Origin: Ornithinibacillus sp. 4-3
GTDB lineage: Bacteria; Bacillota; Bacilli; Bacillales; Amphibacillaceae
NCBI RefSeq assembly: GCF_040958695.1
Contig: NZ_CP162599.1
Location: forward strand, 964,001 to 1,028,000
Direction: 5' to 3'
DNA length: 64,000 nt
The stretch's first letter is position 1. Each line of letters starts with the position of its first letter. The notes beneath the pieces are model-generated. The model worked only from the letters and a program-made list of their open reading frames with translations, searched no databases and was not told the DNA's origin. Shown here piece after piece: positions 1-9,519 of the stretch. The position numbers were made by a program, and so were the translations under genes.

Positions 1-971
1 GAGGCAAAACGGCTGTTCAATCACATGAAGATTTTATTCAATTTGTGAATGGACAAAAAGTACAGTTATTAGGCGAACCTGGAGAGCAGTTCAGCTATTC
101 CAATCATGCATACAATTTACTAGGAACAATTGTTGCGCGTGCAAGTGGACAAAGCTATGACAGTTATATTCAGAAAAATATATTAGAGCCATGTGGTATG
201 TCAAATACAATGTTTGATATAACGGATGTACTTGAAGATGGAAATATTACTAAATTATATGAGGCAAAGGTTGTTCGTGGACAAACAAGTGTTTATCCAT
301 TGGATGGCTGGGGAGAGACACCATTTATGAAGGCCTCAGGATTTTTAAGATCGACAGTAAATGATATGTTGCGTTATGCAGAAATTTTCCGAAATAAAGG
401 TTTGTCTGGTAGTCGACAAATTTTAAATGCGGAAAGTGTTAAACAAATGACAACACCATATATCGAAATCGAACCTGGGAAATTTTATGGTTATGGATTA
501 ATGATTACACCAGATTATCATGGTCATACACTGGTTGAACATAGTGGTAGTTTACCTGGTGTGGCATCAAGAATGTGTATTGTACCAGAAGCCGGTTTGA
601 CTGGAGTTATTTTAACCAATCTAGCTGATATTCCAGCGGGAACCATTATATTAAGTGCCCTTAATGATGCACTAGGGGAAAATGTGAAAGCATCCCATAA
701 CAATTATAAAGAACATACGCTATCAGTAGAAAAACTAGAGAGCTTAAAAGGACTCTATGAATCTGATGAAGGTATGAAAGTAATCATTGATTCGTATGGA
801 TCACAACTCACCTTTTTTATGAATAGTGCATATCATCCCATTCGCTACATTGGGAATGATACCTTCCAAGTAAATCTTCGTGATCAAGAAGAAGCGATAC
901 GCTTTGTTTTTGAAGAAAATGGCGAAGTAGATCGATTAGAGTTTCACTATCGCCAGCTCTGGAAGCGTTAG
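1..971 (+). CDS. S12-type serine hydrolase (beta-lactamase-related), 5' truncated by window
   Basis: The frame is open from the window edge (codons in phase with base 3), so the gene starts upstream and about 322 C-terminal residues are visible. The second catalytic motif of penicillin-recognising serine hydrolases, Y-S-N, is encoded at 96-104 and the third motif, H-S-G, at 540-548; the S-x-x-K nucleophile motif must lie outside the window. A GTG at 45 is not the true start, because the residues before it align with the matching segment of the paralogue at 6855. The C-terminal 90 residues form the same small beta-rich extension seen in the paralogues at 6855, 15667 and 18226. No signal peptide can be judged. 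The peptide-binding protein gene follows after about 95 bases. Whether it acts as D-peptidase, esterase or amidase cannot be read from sequence. Confidence 0.85.
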   Translation, partial: GKTAVQSHEDFIQFVNGQKVQLLGEPGEQFSYSNHAYNLLGTIVARASGQSYDSYIQKNILEPCGMSNTMFDITDVLEDGNITKLYEAKVVRGQTSVYPLDGWGETPFMKASGFLRSTVNDMLRYAEIFRNKGLSGSRQILNAESVKQMTTPYIEIEPGKFYGYGLMITPDYHGHTLVEHSGSLPGVASRMCIVPEAGLTGVILTNLADIPAGTIILSALNDALGENVKASHNNYKEHTLSVEKLESLKGLYESDEGMKVIIDSYGSQLTFFMNSAYHPIRYIGNDTFQVNLRDQEEAIRFVFEENGEVDRLEFHYRQLWKR

Positions 972-1065
972 GTTAAATAGATTTTGAAAGGGGGAAGGTC
1001 TCGCTATAAAAAAAGTAAGAGTGAAGGCAAATGTTTTAAAAAACATTCTGGGGAGGGTAATTTAG

Positions 1066-2655
1066 ATGAAAAAAATTGGTTATGGTCTACTTTTAAGCAT
1101 ATTTATTTTACTGTTTGTCTTAGTGGGATGTAGTTCTAAAAAAACTGATGAATCTACTGGAGGAGAAGGTGTTAGTGAAGGTGGAGGCGATGGAGGTACT
1201 TTAGTCATTGCATCTGTTCGTGAACCAGATACAGTAGATGTTCACAACACTACATGGGTAGATGATGCAAATACACATATTTATGATAGATTATTCGTTT
1301 CCGATGATGAAGGGAACATTGCTAATGGTCTTGTAGAAGATTACGAAATCTCTGATGATTCATTATCGATGGAATTAAAATTAAAAGAAGGTATTACTTT
1401 CCATAACGGTAATCCTGTAAACGCAGAGGCTGTTATGAAAACCTTTGAACGCTATCAAGTAATCTCAGCTGGCGATTATTTAGGGCCAATTGCTGATATG
1501 GAAGTTATCGATGATTTAACATTGAAAATGACTTGGGAAACACCATTTGCACCATTCTTTAGTAATGCAACAACTTCCTATTTAGGAATTCTGGATACGT
1601 CAGTACTAGATGATGATTTGATGGGATTTGAAAAAGATCCTATTGGATCAGGTCCATTAAAACATGTAGAAACAAAGCGTGGAGAATCAATTCTTTATGA
1701 ACCATTTGAAGATTTCCGCTGGGGAGAAGAAGGTCCACCAAAATTTGATCAAGTACTATTCCGTTTTATCTCAGATGATGAAACTCGTTTGTTAGAGTTC
1801 AAGAGCGGTAATGTTCATGTATTGCCAAATGTTCCACCTCAATACATGGAAGAATTAGAAGCTGATGATGAGGTACAAATTGATCGTGTCCTAGCTAATG
1901 GTAACACATACCTAGGATTTAATATGAAGCTACCTATTTTTGAAGATTTAAAAGTTCGTCAAGCAATTGCTAAAGGTATTGATCGTGATCCAATTATCGA
2001 ACATTCTTTACAAGGTTTAGGTCAACCAATTTATGGTCCATTACCTCCAACTATTTTAGGGTATAGTCAGAAGATTGAAGATAAAGCGAAAGAAATGTAT
2101 TCACGTGATGTTGAAGGTGCGAAACAATTACTTGCAGAAGCTGGTTGGGATGAAGTAAATAGTAATGGTATTGCTATGAAAGATGGTGAGCCATTCTCCG
2201 TTGAGCTATGGATGACGGATGAGCCAGTAATGCAACGTATTGGACAAATTATTCAAAACCAATTAAAAGAAATTGGAATCGATGTTCAGTTAATGGTGAA
2301 GGAAGATGCTGCGATTCGTGCACAAACTCCAGAAGGAGCACACCAGATGCTACTATGGCAATATGGTTGGTATGATGCAGATATCTTAAACTCTCTATTT
2401 GGTAAAGGTCAGTCTACTCGTATGCACTGGGAGCCAGAAGAGCTAGATCAGATGCTGAAAAAAATGCGTTCTGAAATGGACATGGATCAAAGATTACAAG
2501 ACATTGAAGATGTACAAGATTACTTAGTAGAGAATGCCCCTTGGGTACCATTATTTGTTAGAGAAAATGTTACTGCTAGTCGTGGAGTAACAGGACTTGA
2601 GAAGCATCCAATTCAAAATATTTTCATTTGGGATGGAGCATATTTAGGAAACTAA
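1066..2655 (+). CDS. Peptide ABC transporter substrate-binding lipoprotein (SBP_bac_5)
   Basis: A 529-residue extracellular solute-binding protein of the oligopeptide/dipeptide family. The N-terminus has a charged start, a hydrophobic core and a lipobox (LVGC) with lipidated Cys22, followed by a Ser/Gly/Glu-rich linker, so it is anchored to the outer membrane face. Family signatures include KLKEGITFHNG near residue 110 and DVRQAI-like KVRQAIAKGID further on. A strong ribosome site (GGGGAGGG) precedes the ATG. It is the first gene of an importer set with the permeases and ATPases at 2971-6854, so it delivers peptides to that importer. The exact ligand (dipeptide, oligopeptide, other) is not determined by sequence alone. 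Confidence 0.93.
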   Translation: MKKIGYGLLLSIFILLFVLVGCSSKKTDESTGGEGVSEGGGDGGTLVIASVREPDTVDVHNTTWVDDANTHIYDRLFVSDDEGNIANGLVEDYEISDDSLSMELKLKEGITFHNGNPVNAEAVMKTFERYQVISAGDYLGPIADMEVIDDLTLKMTWETPFAPFFSNATTSYLGILDTSVLDDDLMGFEKDPIGSGPLKHVETKRGESILYEPFEDFRWGEEGPPKFDQVLFRFISDDETRLLEFKSGNVHVLPNVPPQYMEELEADDEVQIDRVLANGNTYLGFNMKLPIFEDLKVRQAIAKGIDRDPIIEHSLQGLGQPIYGPLPPTILGYSQKIEDKAKEMYSRDVEGAKQLLAEAGWDEVNSNGIAMKDGEPFSVELWMTDEPVMQRIGQIIQNQLKEIGIDVQLMVKEDAAIRAQTPEGAHQMLLWQYGWYDADILNSLFGKGQSTRMHWEPEELDQMLKKMRSEMDMDQRLQDIEDVQDYLVENAPWVPLFVRENVTASRGVTGLEKHPIQNIFIWDGAYLGN

Positions 2656-2666
2656 TTTTTGAAAAT

Positions 2667-2689
2667 GGGAAAGCCTATTTGGCTTTCCC
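2667..2689 (+). terminator. Hairpin after binding-protein gene (partial terminator / mRNA stabiliser)
   Basis: A perfect 9-bp stem (GGGAAAGCC / GGCTTTCCC) with a 5-base loop lies 12 bases after the stop codon. It is not followed by a T-run, so it is more likely a 3'-end stabiliser or leaky attenuator that lowers expression of the downstream permeases relative to the binding protein, a common arrangement in ABC import operons. Confidence 0.55.
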
Positions 2690-2818
2690 AACTAATATTA
2701 ACAACACAGAATATATCCTTTTTATCTTCATGCAGTAGAACACTTTTCTCCTCTAAAGGTAGAGAGACAAAAGTTGTTTTATTCTGTTTCATAGGAATTA
2801 GAATTCTGGCTGAACGAA

Positions 2819-2975
2819 GATAAATTCTCCGGCGGATGTCACAGGTTTTTTAGGAGAACTGCACGAAACAGGTCAGTGATCCGTTATCATAAGACGTGAT
2901 GGTCTGCTAGTGAACTCAAAAAAATCTGGACGTAAATACGCCGATGCGTATTTGATAGGAGGAGTTTACGTTGTC
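2819..2975 (+). promoter_or_regulatory. Potentially structured leader before the permease gene
   Basis: The 315-base gap between binding protein and permease holds several self-complementary segments. CGGAT (2833-2837) pairs with ATCCG (2879-2883), extended by GATAA / TTATC outside. A perfect 8-bp hairpin (AAATACGC / GCGTATTT, 2934-2953, loop CGAT) sits just before the ribosome site at 2958-2964. Alternatively ACGTAAA (2930-2936) can pair with TTTACGT (2965-2971), which would place the ribosome site in the loop and cover the TTG start. It matches no riboswitch class that I recognise. Confidence 0.4.
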
Positions 2976-3891
2976 ATCTTACATACTTAAAAGACTCTCA
3001 ACGATGCTAGTTACGTTGCTTGGTGTCTCGATTATCGTATTTTTTATGGTTCACTTGATTCCAGGGGACCCTGTTACCTATATTCTAGGAGATTTTGCAA
3101 CGGAAGAAGCAATTGCAAAATTAAACAGCCAACTGGGACTAGATCAGCCATTATTAATTCAATATTTTAATTATATGCTAGGTGTTGTACAAGGAGATTT
3201 AGGAACTTCTTATATTACTGGTTATACCGTAATGGAGGAAATTTTAAATCGTATTCCAGTAACAGCACAATTAGCATTATATAGTGTTGTACTTGGAGGA
3301 ATTACGGGAGTTTTAATGGGGACAATTGCTGCGATCAAACAAAATACAATCATTGACCGTATTGCGATGTTAATTGCTTTAGTGGGAATTTCTGCACCCG
3401 GATTCTGGATTGCATTGTTCTTAATTTTAATATTTTCATATCAATTTGGTTGGTTCCCAATCTCTGGATATTCCGGGTTCCACTCACTTATTTTACCATC
3501 TATCACCCTAGCACTTGGAGCGGCAGGTAATATAGCGAGAATGACCCGTTCCAGTATGCTAGAAGTTATTCGTCAAGATTATATTCGTACTGCTCAAGCA
3601 AAAGGAGCAAGCTTATATCGTCTAATCTTTAGACATAGCCTGCAAAATGCTCTTATTCCAGTTGTAACCTTAATTGGAATGCAGTTTGGTTATTTATTGG
3701 CAGGTGCGGTTGTAACAGAGACTGTTTTCGCACTTCCAGGTATCGGAAATTTAGTAATTGATGCAATTTCAACACGTGATATTCCGACAGTGCAAGGATT
3801 AATTTTATTTATGGCATTTACAATTATTATTGTGAATCTAATTATTGATATTATTTACACCATTGTTGATCCGAGGATCAAATACGATTAA
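2971..3891 (+). CDS. Peptide ABC transporter permease (DppB/OppB type)
   Basis: A 306-residue inner-membrane permease of the binding-protein-dependent transport family. It has an N-terminal membrane segment with the DppB-type start (YILKRL), about six membrane helices, and the conserved EAA-loop region (around residues 195-220, RTAQAKGASLYRLIFRHSLQ) that docks on the ATPase. Length is normal for the family. The start is TTG, with AGGAGG about 8 bases upstream. It precedes the second permease by 15 bases and the two form the heterodimeric channel. Confidence 0.95.
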   Translation: MSSYILKRLSTMLVTLLGVSIIVFFMVHLIPGDPVTYILGDFATEEAIAKLNSQLGLDQPLLIQYFNYMLGVVQGDLGTSYITGYTVMEEILNRIPVTAQLALYSVVLGGITGVLMGTIAAIKQNTIIDRIAMLIALVGISAPGFWIALFLILIFSYQFGWFPISGYSGFHSLILPSITLALGAAGNIARMTRSSMLEVIRQDYIRTAQAKGASLYRLIFRHSLQNALIPVVTLIGMQFGYLLAGAVVTETVFALPGIGNLVIDAISTRDIPTVQGLILFMAFTIIIVNLIIDIIYTIVDPRIKYD

Positions 3892-3906
3892 AGGAGGAGA
3901 ACTGTT

Positions 3907-4818
3907 TTGACTCAACACCCAACTCAACAACCAGTGGAAGATACATTTGTAGCAACAACACCAGAAGCGGAAACAAAATCCAAATCCTATCTTTCGATTG
4001 TTTGGAGAAGACTGAGAAAAAATAAAGCGGCAATGGTAGGGGCAGGTATTCTATTATTCTTTACGCTAGCTTCTATTTTCGCGCCAGTTCTTGCTCCTTA
4101 TTCAATAACTGAAATGAATTATGATGATAGTTTAGTAGGTCCTGGAGCTGCACATCTATTAGGAACAGATGAATTTGGACGTGATTTGCTTTCCCGTATG
4201 TTATATGGGGGACGGGTATCCTTATTAATGGGATTATTCGTTGTAGCGATTGCTGGAACAGTCGGTGTTATTTTAGGAGTAATTTCTGGATTTTATCGCC
4301 GAGTAGATATGTTTATTATGCAGTTTATTGATATTTTAATGGCTTTCCCATCTTTATTATTAGCGATTGCTATTGTTGCTATTTTAGGTGTAGGTTTAAC
4401 CAATGCGATGATTGCCGTAGCAATAGCAGTTACACCTTCATTTGTCCGAGTTGTTCGAGGCTCGGTACTTTCTATTCGAGAAGTAGAATATGTAGAAGCA
4501 GCTAAAGCACTTGGGGTAAAGGATTGGAAAATCATTTTCAAACACATTTTACCAAATATTGCATCACCAATTATCGTTTTAGCAACGTTAGAGTTTGGTA
4601 GTGCGATTTTAGCCGCAGCAGCACTTAGTTTCTTAGGGTTAGGTGCACAACCTCCAAACCCAGAGTGGGGAGCACTTGTGTTTGTTGGGAAATCCTTTTT
4701 AAGCCAAGCATGGTGGATGACCTTATTCCCTGGACTTGCAATTATGCTTGTCGTGTTAGGCTTTAACCTTTTAGGAGATGGCTTACGTGACGCATTAGAT
4801 CCAAGAATGAAGCTATAG
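3907..4818 (+). CDS. Peptide ABC transporter permease (DppC/OppC type)
   Basis: A 303-residue membrane protein, the partner permease of the gene before it. A hydrophilic N-terminus of about 35 residues is followed by the first helix, the family region LGTDEFGRDLLSRMLYG near residue 85, and the EAA loop EAAKALGVKDWKIIFKHILP near residues 197-216. The start is TTG with AAAGGAGGAG upstream. Together the two permeases, two ATPases and binding lipoprotein make a complete importer. Confidence 0.95.
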   Translation: MTQHPTQQPVEDTFVATTPEAETKSKSYLSIVWRRLRKNKAAMVGAGILLFFTLASIFAPVLAPYSITEMNYDDSLVGPGAAHLLGTDEFGRDLLSRMLYGGRVSLLMGLFVVAIAGTVGVILGVISGFYRRVDMFIMQFIDILMAFPSLLLAIAIVAILGVGLTNAMIAVAIAVTPSFVRVVRGSVLSIREVEYVEAAKALGVKDWKIIFKHILPNIASPIIVLATLEFGSAILAAAALSFLGLGAQPPNPEWGALVFVGKSFLSQAWWMTLFPGLAIMLVVLGFNLLGDGLRDALDPRMKL

Positions 4819-4851
4819 CATAAGAATTCTACTTTCAGAGGAGGAACGAGA

Positions 4852-5850
4852 TTGGATAAGATAAAGGAACAGACAGAATTATTAAGTGTAGAAAATTTAT
4901 CTATCACTTTTTACGCAGAAGGAAAGAAAACAATCTCGGCTGTTCGAGATGTCAGTTTTAACATCAAAGAAGGGGAGACATTAGCCCTAGTTGGTGAATC
5001 TGGATGTGGGAAAAGTGTTACTGCACTATCTGTCATGCAATTATTACCGAAAACAGATGGATATGTTGAAGGACAAATTAATTTAAATGATAGAAATATT
5101 AATGCTTTATCTGAGAAGGCAATGCGCGATGTTCGTGGAAATGATATCTCTATGATATTCCAGGAGCCGATGACTTCTCTAAACCCAGTTCATAAAATTG
5201 GTGAACAAATTAGTGAAGTACTAAAAATTCACGCTGCTGTTTCTAAAACAGAGTTAAGAAAAGAATCGATTAATATGTTGAAAAAAGTTGGTATTCCTCG
5301 TGCAGAGAAAATCGTTGATGAGTATCCTCACCAGTTATCTGGTGGAATGAGACAACGTGTTATGATTGCAATGGCTATGGCATGTAATCCAAGGTTACTT
5401 ATTGCAGATGAGCCAACTACAGCACTTGATGTTACCATTCAAGCACAAATATTAGAGCTGATGAATGAATTAAAAGAACAATATAAAACAGCTATTTTAA
5501 TGATTACCCATGATCTTGGTGTAGTAGCTGAAATGGCTGATAATGTTATTGTTATGTACTATGGTCAAATTGTTGAACAAGCAGATGTACGCACATTATT
5601 CAAGTATCCGAAGCATCCATATACGATTGGTTTATTAAATTCGATACCTAATATTGAAGAAGAGGATGACATTCGTTTAAAACCAATTGAAGGAAATGTA
5701 CCAAATCTTGGGGTGATTCAACAAGGGTGTCCATTCCGCTACCGTTGTACAAAAGCACATGATCGCTGTGAAACTGAAAACCCACCATTGATACAGCATG
5801 GAGATCAGCTTGTTAGATGTTGGTTGTATGAAGAGGAGGCAGTACGATGA
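4852..5850 (+). CDS. Peptide ABC transporter ATP-binding protein (DppD/OppD type)
   Basis: A 332-residue cytoplasmic ATPase. Walker A is GESGCGKS at residues 48-55, the signature LSGGMRQR is near 163-170 and Walker B with the catalytic glutamate (LLIADEPT) near 182. The C-terminal oligopeptide-transporter extension carries clustered cysteines (GCPFRYRC and two later Cys), a feature of DppD/OppD ATPases. The start is TTG preceded by GAGGAGG. It overlaps the next gene by four bases (ATGA), so the two ATPases are translationally coupled. Confidence 0.95.
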   Translation: MDKIKEQTELLSVENLSITFYAEGKKTISAVRDVSFNIKEGETLALVGESGCGKSVTALSVMQLLPKTDGYVEGQINLNDRNINALSEKAMRDVRGNDISMIFQEPMTSLNPVHKIGEQISEVLKIHAAVSKTELRKESINMLKKVGIPRAEKIVDEYPHQLSGGMRQRVMIAMAMACNPRLLIADEPTTALDVTIQAQILELMNELKEQYKTAILMITHDLGVVAEMADNVIVMYYGQIVEQADVRTLFKYPKHPYTIGLLNSIPNIEEEDDIRLKPIEGNVPNLGVIQQGCPFRYRCTKAHDRCETENPPLIQHGDQLVRCWLYEEEAVR

Positions 5851-6854
5851 GCCAGGACACACAAAAGCTACTAAAAGTAGAAGACCTAAAGACACATTTT
5901 CCAATTGGTAGAGGCTTCTTCAGCAAAGGGAAAGGCTTTGTAAAAGCAGTAGATGGGATTACCTTTGAGCTTAATGTTGGAGAAACATTAGGAATCGTAG
6001 GAGAGAGTGGCTGTGGTAAATCAACAACAGGCCGGAGTATTTTACGACTTGTGGAACCAACATCTGGAGCTGTAGAGTTTAGGGGAACAGATGTTACACA
6101 AATGGGAAAACAGCAATTACGTAGTCTTCGCAGTGAAATGCAAATCGTTTTCCAAGATCCATATGCTTCATTGAATCCAAGAATGACAGTTGGGGCTATT
6201 TTAATGGAAGCATTAGAAACACATAAAATTGGTGCTAATGGTGCGGAACGAAAGAAACGTGTAGGGGAGTTATTATCAACAGTTGGATTATCGCCAAATC
6301 ATGCATCCCGTTATCCACATGAATTTAGTGGTGGGCAGAGACAGAGAATTGGAATTGCCCGGGCAATTGCTGTGAATCCCAAATTAATTATTGCCGATGA
6401 GCCTGTATCTGCCTTGGATGTTTCGGTTCAAGCACAAATTTTAAACTTATTCCAGGATTTACAAACAGAGCTTGGTCTTACGTATATTTTTATTGCACAT
6501 GATCTAAGTGTAGTGAAACATGTAAGTGACCGAATTGGTGTAATGTATTTAGGAAGAATGGTGGAGCTTGCAAATAAATCAGATTTATTTAGAAATCCAC
6601 TACATCCATATACACAAGCATTGATGTCTGCAGTACCTGTACCAGATCCAGATGTGAAAAAAGAGCGCATTATTTTAACAGGGGATGTACCAAGCCCAGC
6701 AGATCCACCAACAGGATGTACATTTCATCCGAGATGTCGTTTTGCAATGGATGTATGTAAGCAAATTAAACCAGCTCAATTGGAAGCGGAGCCGGGACAT
6801 TTTGTGAATTGTCATTTATATGATCCACAATATAATCAAGGAGCGAAAAACTAA
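5847..6854 (+). CDS. Peptide ABC transporter ATP-binding protein (DppF/OppF type)
   Basis: A 335-residue ATPase that completes the importer. Walker A (GESGCGKS) is at residues 52-59, the signature FSGGQRQR near 161-168 and Walker B (LIIADEPV) near 180. The C-terminal extension again has the cysteine-bearing [14 protein letters not shown] pattern. Its start overlaps the stop of the preceding gene and its stop abuts the ATG of the next gene (6855) with no gap, so the serine hydrolase that follows is almost certainly part of the same transcript. Confidence 0.95.
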   Translation: MSQDTQKLLKVEDLKTHFPIGRGFFSKGKGFVKAVDGITFELNVGETLGIVGESGCGKSTTGRSILRLVEPTSGAVEFRGTDVTQMGKQQLRSLRSEMQIVFQDPYASLNPRMTVGAILMEALETHKIGANGAERKKRVGELLSTVGLSPNHASRYPHEFSGGQRQRIGIARAIAVNPKLIIADEPVSALDVSVQAQILNLFQDLQTELGLTYIFIAHDLSVVKHVSDRIGVMYLGRMVELANKSDLFRNPLHPYTQALMSAVPVPDPDVKKERIILTGDVPSPADPPTGCTFHPRCRFAMDVCKQIKPAQLEAEPGHFVNCHLYDPQYNQGAKN

Positions 6855-8267
6855 ATGGCGAATTTGAAAAATTTTGAGAGCTATGCCAATGAGATCATTG
6901 AAAAATTTCAAATTCCAGGGGTCTCTATTGGAATTGATAAATATGCCCAACCGTTTTATTATCAAGGTTTTGGATATCGGAATAAAGAAGAGAAATTAGC
7001 TGTAACACCAGATACTGTTTTTGGAATTGCTTCTGTAACAAAATCCTTTACTTGTGTAGGGATTATGCAATTACAAGAAGCAGGTAAGCTATCTGTTCAT
7101 GATAAAGTAATTAAGTATTTGCCTGAGTTTAAAACGCCAGATGCGGAAAAAACAGCGCAAATTACAATTCATCACTTTATGACAAATTCATCTGGGTTAC
7201 CACCATTACCTTCGCTTGTATATGCGAATAAACGAAGCTTTGATCAAGATCCATCTACAAAAGACTACCCAGGTTTAGATGTAGCAGAATCTGAACAAGG
7301 TCCTATTGATACACATGAAGAATTAATGGAATTTATTGCGGGACTTGATTTTGATTTATTAGGACCTCCAGGTATTCATTTCAGCTATTCAAATGATGCA
7401 TTCTCTTTATTAGGTGCAATTATTGAAAGAGTAAGCGGACAGAAATATGAAGAATATATAAAAGAACATATTTTAATTCCAGCTGGTATGCATCATAGTA
7501 CATTTGATTTAAGCGATTTAGCTGAATATGACAACATCACCATGTCTTATGCTAAAAAAGAAGAAGATGGGAAAACAGTTGTTTATCAAGCACCAGTATG
7601 GTGGGATGCTCCAGCAATGCGAGCGGCAGGATATTTAAAATCAACAGTGCATGATATGCTGCGCTATACAGAGATTTACCGTAAGAAAGGTATTGTTCAT
7701 GGAACAAGGATCTTATCAGAGGAAAGCGTAAAAGCAATGACTTATCCATATATTGAAACAGAGCCAGGAAGTTATTATGGTTATGGTCTAACTGTTACTC
7801 CAGATTTCTTTGGATATAAGCTTATTGAGCATGGTGGAAATTTAAAAGCTATTGCATCTTTAATGAGTATTATTCCAGACTTAGGTATTACTGGTATGAT
7901 TTTAACGAATTTAGCGGCAGTGCCAGCGGGACCATTATTACGTGCTGCACTTCACGATACAATTGGTCAAGAAATAGGAGCATCACATATGACCTTCCAG
8001 AAGCGCGAAATTACCGAGGAAGAGATTAAGAGGCTTGTTGGAACATATATGTCCAATGAAGGTGCGAAGATTACAATTGGCTTAGATGAAGGCGATATTA
8101 CGTTCTTCTCACAAGGAGAATACCATCCAATTAAATGTATTGGCGAAAACTTATTTGATGTAAATGTGAAAGATCAGCAAGAGATTGTACGCTTTATTGA
8201 AAATGCAAATGGGGAAGTTGATCGGATTGCATATCATTATCGACAGTTCCCTAAAATTAAGGAATGA
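6855..8267 (+). CDS. S12-type serine hydrolase (beta-lactamase-related)
   Basis: A 470-residue protein with all three motifs of penicillin-recognising serine hydrolases: S60-V-T-K63 (nucleophile and base), Y178-S-N180 and H326-G-G (the KTG equivalent, with His as in esterases and D-peptidases of family S12). There is no signal peptide, so it is probably cytoplasmic, acting on imported substrate. The C-terminal part after about residue 385 is a small beta-rich domain shared with the paralogues at 1, 15667 and 18226. It begins directly after the OppF-type stop, which places it in the importer operon. Known S12 members include D-aminopeptidase and alkaline D-peptidase; the substrate here is inferred, not shown. 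Confidence 0.9.
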   Translation: MANLKNFESYANEIIEKFQIPGVSIGIDKYAQPFYYQGFGYRNKEEKLAVTPDTVFGIASVTKSFTCVGIMQLQEAGKLSVHDKVIKYLPEFKTPDAEKTAQITIHHFMTNSSGLPPLPSLVYANKRSFDQDPSTKDYPGLDVAESEQGPIDTHEELMEFIAGLDFDLLGPPGIHFSYSNDAFSLLGAIIERVSGQKYEEYIKEHILIPAGMHHSTFDLSDLAEYDNITMSYAKKEEDGKTVVYQAPVWWDAPAMRAAGYLKSTVHDMLRYTEIYRKKGIVHGTRILSEESVKAMTYPYIETEPGSYYGYGLTVTPDFFGYKLIEHGGNLKAIASLMSIIPDLGITGMILTNLAAVPAGPLLRAALHDTIGQEIGASHMTFQKREITEEEIKRLVGTYMSNEGAKITIGLDEGDITFFSQGEYHPIKCIGENLFDVNVKDQQEIVRFIENANGEVDRIAYHYRQFPKIKE

Positions 8268-8286
8268 CAAGTTTTTTTGAACAAAG

Positions 8287-8345
8287 TAGGGAATCAAGAC
8301 AGGGATAAAGTAGTTTCTTCCGTTGATTCTCTATTTTATTTTTTA
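8287..8345 (+). terminator. Rho-independent terminator of the importer operon
   Basis: TAGGGAATCAA (8287-8297) pairs with TTGATTCTCTA (8323-8333) with one G-T wobble, followed by a T-rich run (TTTTATTTTTTATT). It ends the transcript from the importer and first S12 hydrolase. Confidence 0.75.
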
Positions 8346-8361
8346 TTGGAGGGGGTACATC

Positions 8362-9453
8362 ATGGGTAATCAAGCAACAGAAGATATTCGCTCTAAACAG
8401 TTTTCGGAACTGTTCACCCAGCTAGCAGAGCAGAAACTTTTTAATGGAAATATTTCTATTTTAGAAAATGGGGAAGTCTTTTATGAGGCATCTCTGGGAA
8501 TTGCTAATTATCAAACAGGAGAATTATTAAATAAGGATACGGTTTTTGAATTAGCGTCTGTTTCAAAAGCATTTACAGCAATGGCAATTATGATATTACA
8601 AGAGCAAGGAAAATTAGATTATCAAACACCAATTGAGGAGTACTTTCCAAATTTACCTTATAAAAATATCACTATTCAAAATTTGTTAAGTCATTCGTCA
8701 GGCTTACCAGACTATATGGAGCTATTTGAAAAGCATTGGGACCATTCAAAGATAGCAGTGAATAAAGATATTGTAACTTTACTTGAAATCCATCATCCAC
8801 CTGCACTTTTTGAACCAAATGAGAGCTGTGAATATAGTAATACAGCATATGCTTTGCTAGCGCTAATTGTGGAAGAAGTTTCGGGAGTCCCATATGCTGA
8901 ATTTATGGAAAAAGAAATTTTTATGAAGCTAGATATGAAGAGAACAAAAGTCCATAATCGCCGATTAACCGGGGAAACGATTCCTAATTTTGCCTATGGT
9001 CATTTTTATGATCATGACAAAAATCAGTATGTTTTCCCAGATGAGCTTGAGGCACTTCATTTTGTTTTTTACTTAGATGGAATTCAAGGAGATGGTGTTG
9101 TTACTTCCACACTTGATGATATGAAAAAATGGGATCGTGCACTTTATACAGATCAGCTCGTTTCTAAGGCGACAATAGAGAAGGCATTTTCAGCAATTGT
9201 AAAGCCAAAGGATGAAAGCTTTGCTTATGGAAATGGTTGGCGAGTGAAAGAGGGAGAGGCAACAGGAAAACTTGTATATCATGGAGGGAGCTGGCCAGGA
9301 TATCGTAATTGGTTTAGCCGTTATATTGAACAAGATAAAACAATTATTTATTTCACCAATGTAGAACGTTCACGCGCATTTACAGAATCTATGCTGGAGA
9401 CAATTGAAAACATCTTATATGGTCGTCCTTATACGATACCAAAAGAAGAATAA
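8362..9453 (+). CDS. S12-type serine hydrolase, short form
   Basis: A 363-residue beta-lactamase-fold serine hydrolase, clearly more divergent than the other four in this window. Motifs are S66-V-S-K69, Y158-S-N160 and H307-G-G. It lacks the C-terminal beta domain of the paralogues. The frame is open further upstream, but the ATG at 8362 is chosen because GGAGGGGG ends about 6 bases before it and the earlier codons overlap the preceding terminator. No export signal is visible. It has its own terminator and is probably transcribed separately. Function could be esterase or D-peptidase. Confidence 0.88.
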   Translation: MGNQATEDIRSKQFSELFTQLAEQKLFNGNISILENGEVFYEASLGIANYQTGELLNKDTVFELASVSKAFTAMAIMILQEQGKLDYQTPIEEYFPNLPYKNITIQNLLSHSSGLPDYMELFEKHWDHSKIAVNKDIVTLLEIHHPPALFEPNESCEYSNTAYALLALIVEEVSGVPYAEFMEKEIFMKLDMKRTKVHNRRLTGETIPNFAYGHFYDHDKNQYVFPDELEALHFVFYLDGIQGDGVVTSTLDDMKKWDRALYTDQLVSKATIEKAFSAIVKPKDESFAYGNGWRVKEGEATGKLVYHGGSWPGYRNWFSRYIEQDKTIIYFTNVERSRAFTESMLETIENILYGRPYTIPKEE

Positions 9454-9463
9454 TAAGAAAGTA

Positions 9464-9512
9464 AAAACTCAATCTCAGCTTATTATAAAGCATGGATTGA
9501 GTTTTCTTCTTT
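9464..9512 (+). terminator. Rho-independent terminator
   Basis: AAAACTCAATC (9464-9474) pairs perfectly with GATTGAGTTTT (9495-9505), followed by CTTCTTT. It ends the S12 hydrolase gene. Confidence 0.8.
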
Positions 9513-9519
9513 ATTAAGG

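Noticed and set aside
2819..2975. Known riboswitch (SAM, c-di-GMP, purine, lysine or T-box) before the permease gene
   Set aside because: None of the conserved core sequences of these classes that I know could be found.
4293..4907. Long minus-strand open frame (204 codons) opposite the second permease
   Set aside because: Antisense to a well-conserved permease, no ribosome site, low-complexity translation; a codon-bias shadow.
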